From Streptomyces paradoxus (lineage in GTDB: Bacteria > Actinomycetota > Actinomycetes > Streptomycetales > Streptomycetaceae), in the NCBI RefSeq assembly GCF_014202475.1, contig NZ_JACHGV010000003.1, positions 714,454 to 778,453 of the forward strand: a stretch of 64,000 bases of DNA, written 5' to 3'. Of this stretch, positions 16,852 to 22,952 are shown one piece after another. A program made the position numbers and the translations under genes. The notes under the pieces are model-generated. The model searched no databases. It worked only from the letters and a program-made list of their open reading frames with translations, and was not told the DNA's origin. Each line of letters starts with the position of its first letter. Position 1 is the first letter of the stretch.

Positions 16852-17712
16852 GTGCGTGTCGACCTGCACACCCACTCCACCGCTTCCGACGGGACCGACT
16901 CGCCCGCCGAGCTGGTGCGGAAGGCCGCTGTCGCCGGGCTGGACGTCGTCGCGCTCACCGATCACGACACCACCCGCGGGCATGCCGAGGCGATCGCCGC
17001 GCTGCCCGAGGGAGTCACGCTGGTCACCGGGGCCGAGCTCTCCTGCCGGATCGACGGGATCAGCATGCACATGCTTGCCTATCTCTTCGACGCCGAGGAG
17101 CCGGCACTGCTCGCCGAGCGGGAGCTCGTCCGGGACGACCGGGTGCCGCGCGCCCAGGGCATGATCACCAAGCTTCAGGAACTGGGCGTCCCCGTGACGT
17201 GGGAGCAGGTGGCACGGATCGCCGGTGACGGGTCCGTCGGGCGCCCGCATGTGGCGAGCGCGCTCGTCGAGCTCGGTGTCGTCCCGACCGTGAACGACGC
17301 CTTCACGCCGGACTGGCTGGCCGACGGCGGCCGGGTGTTCGTGGAGAAGCACGAGACCGACCCCTTCGAGGCGATCCGGCTGATCAAGGGCGCGGGCGGG
17401 GTCGCGGTGTTCGCGCATCCCGGCGCGAGCAAGCGGGGGCTCACGGTGCCCGAGGCCGCCATCGTCGAGATGGCCGCGGCCGGGCTGGACGGCGTCGAGG
17501 TGGACCACATGGACCACGACGCGGACACCCGGGCGCGGCTGCGGGGTCTGGCCAAGGAGCTCGGTCTTCTCGTGACCGGGTCGTCGGACTACCACGGCAG
17601 CCGGAAGACCTGCGTGCTCGGGGAGTACACGACGGACCCCGAGGTGTACGGGGAGATCACGCGGCGGGCCTTCGGCGCGTTTCCCGTGCCGGGGGCCGGC
17701 GGAGCCGTCTGA
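16852..17712 (+). CDS. PHP-domain phosphoesterase (RNase AM/YciV type)
   Basis: A 286-residue protein from GTG 16852, with GGAG upstream. PHP metal-binding motifs are all visible: DLHTHSTASDG at residues 3-13, ALTDHDTT near 36-43, a mid-domain Glu/His set (VTGAELSC), VFAHPG near 185, and DYHGS near 245. Family members hydrolyse nucleoside 3',5'-bisphosphate or trim RNA 5' ends. It is cytoplasmic. The MarC gene follows on the same strand after 132 nt. Confidence 0.88.
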   Translation: MRVDLHTHSTASDGTDSPAELVRKAAVAGLDVVALTDHDTTRGHAEAIAALPEGVTLVTGAELSCRIDGISMHMLAYLFDAEEPALLAERELVRDDRVPRAQGMITKLQELGVPVTWEQVARIAGDGSVGRPHVASALVELGVVPTVNDAFTPDWLADGGRVFVEKHETDPFEAIRLIKGAGGVAVFAHPGASKRGLTVPEAAIVEMAAAGLDGVEVDHMDHDADTRARLRGLAKELGLLVTGSSDYHGSRKTCVLGEYTTDPEVYGEITRRAFGAFPVPGAGGAV

Positions 17713-17844
17713 GGTCTCTCTCCCGTAGGTCCGTCCCTTTTTCTTTTCGCCCTTCTTTCTCCCCCGGCGCTGCCCGCTGCGCTCAGGCGTTCCGCCCCGC
17801 GCACCGCCTGTCCGCGGCGGCTGCCCCCTGCACGAGGCTCACTC

Positions 17845-18450
17845 ATGTTCGACGTCGCCGTCTTCGGCTCCCTGTTCCTCACCCTCTTCGTCATCATGGA
17901 TCCCCCGGGGATCACACCGATATTCCTCGCGCTCACCGCCGGCCGGCCCGGCAAGGTGCAGAAGCGGATGGCCTTCCAGGCCGTCTGCGTCGCCGGCGGT
18001 GTGATCACCGTGTTCGGTCTCCTCGGGCACCAGATCCTGAACTACCTGCACGTCTCCGTCCCCGCGCTGATGATCGCCGGCGGGCTGCTGCTCCTGCTGA
18101 TCGCGCTGGACCTGCTCACCGGTAAGACCGACGAGCCGAAGCAGACCAAGGACGTCAACGTCGCCCTCGTACCGCTGGGCATGCCGCTGCTGGCCGGGCC
18201 CGGTGCGATCGTGTCGGTCATCCTCGCCGTGCAGAAGGCCCACAGCGTCGCCACCCAGGTGTCGGTCTGGGCGGCGATCCTCGCCATCCACGTGGTGCTG
18301 TGGCTGGTGATGCGCTACTCCCTGGTGATCATCCGGATCATCAAGGACGGCGGTGTGGTCCTGGTGACCCGCCTCGCCGGCATGATGCTCTCCGCGATCG
18401 CCGTGCAGCAGATCATCAACGGCGTCACACAGGTGATCCAGGGGAGCTGA
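17845..18450 (+). CDS. MarC family integral membrane protein
   Basis: A 201-residue protein with about six membrane segments. The family signature around the first helix (LFVIMDPPGITPIFLAL) and the later VPLGMPLLAGPGAI segment are both present. Despite the name (multiple antibiotic resistance locus), no transport activity has been firmly assigned to the family. It probably sits in the cytoplasmic membrane. The gene ends 9 nt before the end of the convergent protease gene. Confidence 0.9.
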   Translation: MFDVAVFGSLFLTLFVIMDPPGITPIFLALTAGRPGKVQKRMAFQAVCVAGGVITVFGLLGHQILNYLHVSVPALMIAGGLLLLLIALDLLTGKTDEPKQTKDVNVALVPLGMPLLAGPGAIVSVILAVQKAHSVATQVSVWAAILAIHVVLWLVMRYSLVIIRIIKDGGVVLVTRLAGMMLSAIAVQQIINGVTQVIQGS

Positions 18451-18459
18451 CGATTCCCG

Positions 18460-20550
18460 TCAGGCCCGGAGGGCGCCGCGGATCTCCTGGGCCGCCTTGG
18501 GGTGGCCGAGGTACTCCTCCATCTTGTGCGCGCGGTCGCGGCCGTTGGAGACGGCCAGCTGGGTGAGCTTCCCCCACCGTTCGTCCTCCAGGGGGCAGCC
18601 GATGGCCACCGCGTCGGTGGGGCACCAGACGTTCACCCAGCCGCGCACCCTGGGCGGCTGGTGCGGGCCTCGGGTGAGGAGCCGTTCGTTGACGCCGTCC
18701 AGGCCGAGCGGACTGCCCGCGGTGACCAGCAGGACGGGGTCGAGGCCCTCCGGGAGCCGGGTCAGAAGGTCCATGCCCACGACCGTGCCCAGGCTGTGCG
18801 TGACCAGCACCAGCTCGCCGCTGGTCGGCATCGTCTCCATGACGCTGTCCAGCACCGCCTGCCGCACGGCGCTGTCGCCGAGGTACAGGTCGACGTCCCG
18901 CAGGAACGTGGCGATGGTCCATTCGTCCAGGTCGGACCGGGCGGCCAGCCAGCTCAGCGGCCGGTGCAGCACCCCGACCAGGCCCGAACCGAACCCCTCC
19001 GTGGTCGCCGGCCCGTTCTGGGGCATGCCGGCCCGGACGGCCGCCTCGTGGAGCAGCTGCTCGTAGGATCCGGTGGGCGACTGTGCGGCGAACACCTCGG
19101 CGGCAGCGGCGGCGCTCAGCTGGTCGAGGCCGATGGGCGCCGCCGTGCTCTCCCTGCCGCTCAGGGCGTGCAGTCTCGTGCCGTAGAACGGGAACCAGAC
19201 GTCCTCGGGGTCGAGCGTGGGCAGGGACGCGAGGGTGAGGCCGTGGTTCAGGCCGGCCGTCCAGCTGCGGCGGAGGACGTCGGGGAAGTTGTCCTGCTGG
19301 TCCCTGCCGTGCAGGAAGACCAGGTGCTGACGGCCGCCGAAGGCGTTACCGCGGGCCCGAAGTCCGACCTGGGGTCCGCGTGCCGCCGTCCCGCTCTCGG
19401 CCGGGGAAACCGTCACGGGGGGCGACGGGGCCGTGACGCCCGGTACCGTCGCCCTCTCGGGCTGGGCCACGGGGGCCGGCGTGGGAAGGGCCGGCGCGGT
19501 GGTCATGGCCTGGCCCAGGCCGGTGTCCGGGCCCATCTCGGCCAGCAGGGCACGCCGCCCCGGGTCGAGGTCCAGCCCGGCCAGGTGCTTGAGGACCGAG
19601 CTGATCCGGACGCCCTCGTTGGCGACCCAGTCGATGGCGTCATCGCCGTCGCCCTGCTGCCAGGGCCGGCCGTCCTTGCGCAGGACGCGGCCCTGGGCGT
19701 CCTTCTTGGGCACGCCGCTGTGGTGCAGCGCCACGACCTCCCACTGGTCGTTGAAGACGGGGGAGCCGGAGTTCCCCGGCTCGGTGTCGGTCGTGTAGTG
19801 CACGAAGTCGTCGAGGCGGACCAGCACCGCGTTGTCGCGCAGGGCGATCTCCTTCAGCCGCCCCGAGGGATGGCCGATGATGTTCACCTTCTCGCCGAGC
19901 ACCAGCTTGCCGATCTGCACGCTCAGCCGGTTCCAGCCGAAGATCTCGCCCGGGGGCGGGCCGCCCGGAGCGGGCGCGACCGCCACGAGGGCGAAGTCGA
20001 GCCGCCGGTCCGCCGCGAAGAAGGTCCCGGGGTCGAGCTCCATCCGGACGACGGTGTCGGGCAGGTTGTCCGCCGTGACCTGGGCGTTGAACTCCGCGAA
20101 GCAGCGGCGCGCGAAGCTCTCGTCGGGCAGGACGTGGTGGTTGGTCATCATCAGCCGCGGCGAGACCAGGAAGCCGGTGCCGTGCGGCAGCTCGCGGCCG
20201 TCGCGCCGCAGCGTGATCCGGGCGACCGTGGCCCCGGCCCTGACCCCGCGCGGCAGGAAGCTCCAGGCCTGGAGCTCGTTGGACAGGTTGATGATCCGCT
20301 CGTTGGCGTCGGGCAGGTCCATGGCCTCGCGGTGGATGTCCGCCACCACCGCCGAGGGCGACAGGCCGCCCCGGTCGAGGATCCGGTCGGCGCGCACCGC
20401 GAGCGCGTCCGGGGAGTCGGGGAACCGCACACCGGCCGCCAGCCGGCCCTCCACGCGCTCGCGCTCCGCGGTGGAGTCCTCGTAGCGCCGCGCGGCCTCG
20501 GCGGCAGCCTGCTCGTGCAGTTCCTGGTGCGACCGGTCCGTCACCGACAT
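18460..20550 (-). CDS. Trypsin-like protease fused to an alpha/beta hydrolase
   Basis: A 696-residue protein from ATG 20550, with GGTGGAG upstream. Residues 1-100 are helical and charged. A trypsin-like domain (about 105-320) has His139 (TNHHVL), Asp185 (RRLDFALV) and Ser261 (EPGNSGSPV). A Pro/Ala-rich linker (340-395) leads to an alpha/beta hydrolase domain (about 405-696) with HGRDQ at 414 for the oxyanion hole, nucleophile Ser586 in THSLGT, Asp646 and His675 as likely partners. There is no signal peptide or membrane helix, so both activities would act in the cytoplasm. Trypsin-like domains joined to effector domains are known from predicted actinobacterial conflict and signalling systems. 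A 50-codon gene and a hairpin lie directly upstream. Substrates unknown. Confidence 0.85.
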   Translation of the reverse strand: MSVTDRSHQELHEQAAAEAARRYEDSTAERERVEGRLAAGVRFPDSPDALAVRADRILDRGGLSPSAVVADIHREAMDLPDANERIINLSNELQAWSFLPRGVRAGATVARITLRRDGRELPHGTGFLVSPRLMMTNHHVLPDESFARRCFAEFNAQVTADNLPDTVVRMELDPGTFFAADRRLDFALVAVAPAPGGPPPGEIFGWNRLSVQIGKLVLGEKVNIIGHPSGRLKEIALRDNAVLVRLDDFVHYTTDTEPGNSGSPVFNDQWEVVALHHSGVPKKDAQGRVLRKDGRPWQQGDGDDAIDWVANEGVRISSVLKHLAGLDLDPGRRALLAEMGPDTGLGQAMTTAPALPTPAPVAQPERATVPGVTAPSPPVTVSPAESGTAARGPQVGLRARGNAFGGRQHLVFLHGRDQQDNFPDVLRRSWTAGLNHGLTLASLPTLDPEDVWFPFYGTRLHALSGRESTAAPIGLDQLSAAAAAEVFAAQSPTGSYEQLLHEAAVRAGMPQNGPATTEGFGSGLVGVLHRPLSWLAARSDLDEWTIATFLRDVDLYLGDSAVRQAVLDSVMETMPTSGELVLVTHSLGTVVGMDLLTRLPEGLDPVLLVTAGSPLGLDGVNERLLTRGPHQPPRVRGWVNVWCPTDAVAIGCPLEDERWGKLTQLAVSNGRDRAHKMEEYLGHPKAAQEIRGALRA

Positions 20551-20623
20551 GCTCCACCGTCCTGTTCTGGTTCGCGCTGGCCCCTCAGCCAGTACGCCCC
20601 CGACCAGGGAGGTCCGCAACAGC

Positions 20624-20661
20624 GGAAGCCCCCGCACGGCCGATGCCGGGCGGGGGCTTCC
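20624..20661 (-). terminator. Hairpin between the 50-aa peptide gene and the protease gene (terminator or attenuator)
   Basis: GGAAGCCCCCGC (20624-20635) pairs perfectly over 12 bp with GCGGGGGCTTCC (20650-20661). It lies 23 nt after the peptide stop and 73 nt before the protease start, on their shared transcript. It would partly end transcription and keep the protease at a lower level than the peptide. It lacks a U-run, as many Streptomyces terminators do. Confidence 0.7.
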
Positions 20662-20684
20662 GAAGTGTGGGAGAGCTGCGCGCG

Positions 20685-20837
20685 TTATGAGGCCGTGGTC
20701 TCGGCCGGGCGGATCCAGAGGCGCTGCCCTATGGCGGCCGCCTGCTGAACGATGCGGTTGACGGAGGCGGCGTCCACAACGGTCGAGTCCACAGCTGTGC
20801 CGTCGACGTCGTCGAGTCGCATGATTTCGAAGCGCAA
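20685..20837 (-). CDS. 50-residue peptide of unknown function upstream of the protease-hydrolase gene
   Basis: TTG 20837 is chosen as start because GGGAG lies 6 nt before it. The in-frame ATG at 20861 has AGGAGG directly touching it, too close to work, though it would add eight residues. The peptide starts RFEIMRLDDVDG, is rich in Val, Asp and Ala in the middle (DSTVVDAASVNRIVQQAAAI), and ends QRLWIRPAETTAS. There is no signal peptide, Cys or membrane segment. I do not recognise the family. Its codon use is that of a real gene. Being first in a unit with the fused protease, it could be a substrate, inhibitor, activator or precursor peptide. Confidence 0.65.
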   Translation of the reverse strand: MRFEIMRLDDVDGTAVDSTVVDAASVNRIVQQAAAIGQRLWIRPAETTAS

Positions 20838-20918
20838 GGGCTTCTCCCTTCGTCTGGTCATCCTCCTGAGGAGAACTACTCGGTGTGCGGCCCACCGGGC
20901 CTTGGTGCCCGGTGTTCC

Positions 20919-20947
20919 GTATGGGTCAACAGGGATGTACGGGTCAA
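20919..20947. promoter_or_regulatory. Direct repeats upstream of the 50-aa peptide gene
   Basis: GTATGGGTCAA (20919-20929) and GTACGGGTCAA (20937-20947) repeat with an 18-bp period, 82 nt and more upstream of the peptide start. Read on the minus strand each contains TTGACC, so one copy may double as a -35 element. A regulator binding site is possible. Further upstream, ACGGCT (20977-20982) faces AGCCGT (20991-20996). Confidence 0.4.
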
Positions 20948-21065
20948 ACATTCCCTACGCTAAGGAAATTTTTCGAACGGCTAATTACTGAGCCGTAAGA
21001 GTGTCGTTACGGGACCGACCGGGACCGGTTGTGTTCACAGCGTGACCGCCGGGACAATGGGGGTG

Positions 21066-21959
21066 ATGAACGACGACCTCGCGGCCCTCAGCGCCCGCAT
21101 CGACCACACCAACGAGCTGCTCCAGCGCATGCTGGCCGAGGTGGCGAAGACGCCCTCGACCCACGCGATCTTCGTCGATGCCGGGTACCTGTACGCGGCC
21201 GCGGGGCGGCTCGTCGCCGGCACGGAGGACCGCCGCGCCTTCGACCTGGACGCCGAGGGCCTGATCGACGCGCTCATCGACCGGGCCCGCACGATCTTCG
21301 CGGACAGCCGGCTGCTGCGGGTCTACTGGTACGACGGCGCCCGGCGCCGCATCCACACGGCCGAGCAGCAGACCGTCGCGGAACTGCCGGACGTCAAGGT
21401 GCGCCTCGGCAACCTCAACGCCAACAACCAGCAGAAGGGCGTCGATTCGCTCATCCGCTCCGACCTGGAGTCCCTCGCCCGGCACCGAGCCATCAGCGAC
21501 GCGGCCCTGCTCGGCGGCGACGAGGACCTGGTGTCGGCGGTGGAGGCGGCCCAGGGGTACGGCGCCCGGGTGCACCTGTGGGGCATCGAGGCCCCGGAGG
21601 GCCGCAACCAGGCGGAGCCCCTCCTGTGGGAGGTTGACAGCCAGCGCACCTTCGACCTCGACTTCTTCAAGCCGTACGTCTCCCGCCGCACGGCCCCCGT
21701 CCACGACACGGCCGCCGGCCGGCCCACTCGCGAGGACGTGCGGTTCGTGGGCGCGCAGATCGCGGCGAAGTGGCTGGCGGCACGCGGCCGGGACACCCTG
21801 GTCGAGCTGCTGCCGGGCCACCCGTACCTGCCCGGTTCGGTGGACCAGGACCTGCTCGTCGAGGCGGAGGGTCTCCTGCAGTACTCACTGCGCGGCCAGG
21901 CGGACCTGCGGCGGGCGCTGCGGGACGGCTTCTGGGATCACCTGCGGACGCAGTACTAG
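21066..21959 (+). CDS. NYN-domain (PIN-like) ribonuclease
   Basis: A 297-residue protein from ATG 21066, preceded by a G-rich ribosome site. After a short helical start (LSARIDHTNELLQRMLAEVA) comes the NYN fold: IFVDAGYLYAAAG with its metal-binding Asp near residue 39, VYWYDGA, a central KGVDSLIRSDL segment, and ALLGGDEDLVSAVEAA. These conserved acids would hold Mg2+ for RNA cleavage. The C-terminal 80 residues look like a helical accessory domain. Likely a cytoplasmic RNA-processing nuclease. It converges with the hydrolase gene, their stop codons overlapping in one CTAG. Confidence 0.87.
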   Translation: MNDDLAALSARIDHTNELLQRMLAEVAKTPSTHAIFVDAGYLYAAAGRLVAGTEDRRAFDLDAEGLIDALIDRARTIFADSRLLRVYWYDGARRRIHTAEQQTVAELPDVKVRLGNLNANNQQKGVDSLIRSDLESLARHRAISDAALLGGDEDLVSAVEAAQGYGARVHLWGIEAPEGRNQAEPLLWEVDSQRTFDLDFFKPYVSRRTAPVHDTAAGRPTREDVRFVGAQIAAKWLAARGRDTLVELLPGHPYLPGSVDQDLLVEAEGLLQYSLRGQADLRRALRDGFWDHLRTQY

Positions 21960-22855
21960 GCCGTCCCGGAAGCCGCCGGGGACCGGCCCGGCCCGATGCC
22001 GTCCCAGAAGTCGGCGAGGGCGTGGGCCGTCGGGAGCGGGCGGTCGGCGTTGGGGGAGTGCTCCGCGCCCGCGATGACAGTGCGGCGCGCGTCCAGCCGC
22101 AGGGCCATGTCGTCGAGGATCGCCACCGGCCAGGTGTCGTCGTGCGCGCCCGACAGGACGTGGAACGGCAGCGGGAGCGCGGCCAGTTCGGCCACGCGGT
22201 CCGGCTCGGTGCACAACTGACGTCCCGTCGCGAGCAGTTGGGCGGGACTGTGGCCGAGCCAGCGGCGCCGCAACTGGTCCTGGTCACCGAGACCGCGGGC
22301 GGGCCCGCCGACTTCCTCCGGCGGCCCCATGGCCTGGATGGCCTCCCACACCTCCTCCATCGACAGTACGGCGAGGGCGTCCCGCAGCAGCTTCACGCGC
22401 TGCTGCTGGGAGACGGAGATCTCCGCCGGCCCGGACGAGACCAGGGTGAAGGAGACGAAGGGGGAATGGTCGAGCAGCACGGCCGCACGGGCGATCTGCC
22501 CGCCGAGCGAGTGCCCGACGAGGTGGACGGGCCCGCCCAGCGCCTCGGCCTGCGCGAGCACGTCCCGCGCCAGTTCCCGCTGGGCGTAGGCGGATTCGTC
22601 GTCCCGAGGGCCGTCCGACTCGTGCTGGCCCCGCCCGTCCACGGCGACGACCCGGTACCCCCGCTGTGCGAGCGGCTCGTGGAGCAACCGGAAGTCCTCC
22701 TTGCTCCCGGTGAACCCGGGCAGCATCAGGACGACTCCCCTGCCCTCCTCACCCGCCTCCGGCGACGAGTCGACGACGGCGAACTCACCGCGCGCGGTGC
22801 GCAGCGGGTAGGCGCGGGCGCCCGGGGGCGTGGGGAAGGCGGGGTGGCTGGTCAC
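21956..22855 (-). CDS. Alpha/beta hydrolase
   Basis: A 299-residue protein from GTG 22855. It has the hydrolase core: LMLPGFTGSKEDF (oxyanion region), VAVDGRGQHESDGP, nucleophile in VGHSLGGQ (about Ser119), Asp in LSGAHDDTWP, and His in AGAEHSPNADRP. No signal peptide is present. The substrate cannot be told from sequence; esterase, lactonase or peptidase activity is possible. It could be read from the same region as the downstream DEAD-box gene only in reverse order (the helicase is upstream on this strand, separated by a hairpin terminator), so it is probably transcribed on its own. Confidence 0.87.
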   Translation of the reverse strand: MTSHPAFPTPPGARAYPLRTARGEFAVVDSSPEAGEEGRGVVLMLPGFTGSKEDFRLLHEPLAQRGYRVVAVDGRGQHESDGPRDDESAYAQRELARDVLAQAEALGGPVHLVGHSLGGQIARAAVLLDHSPFVSFTLVSSGPAEISVSQQQRVKLLRDALAVLSMEEVWEAIQAMGPPEEVGGPARGLGDQDQLRRRWLGHSPAQLLATGRQLCTEPDRVAELAALPLPFHVLSGAHDDTWPVAILDDMALRLDARRTVIAGAEHSPNADRPLPTAHALADFWDGIGPGRSPAASGTA

Positions 22856-22904
22856 GGGGCGAGGGTAGCGGGCGGGAGCCGCTCCCGAGTCCCGGGCGAA
22901 TGCC

Positions 22905-22939
22905 GACGGCCCGGCTCCCCGTGAGGGGGCCGGGCCGTC
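22905..22939 (-). terminator. Hairpin terminator after the DEAD-box helicase gene
   Basis: GACGGCCCGGC (22905-22915) pairs with GCCGGGCCGTC (22929-22939), and CCCC/GGGG extends the stem to a GTGA loop. It begins 14 nt after the helicase stop. Confidence 0.75.
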
Positions 22940-22952
22940 AAAGAGGGGTGCG

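Noticed and set aside
20838..20861. ATG at 20861 as start of the 50-aa peptide
   Set aside because: AGGAGG touches the ATG directly, leaving no spacing for the ribosome; TTG 20837 has a correctly placed GGGAG. It remains a possible alternative.
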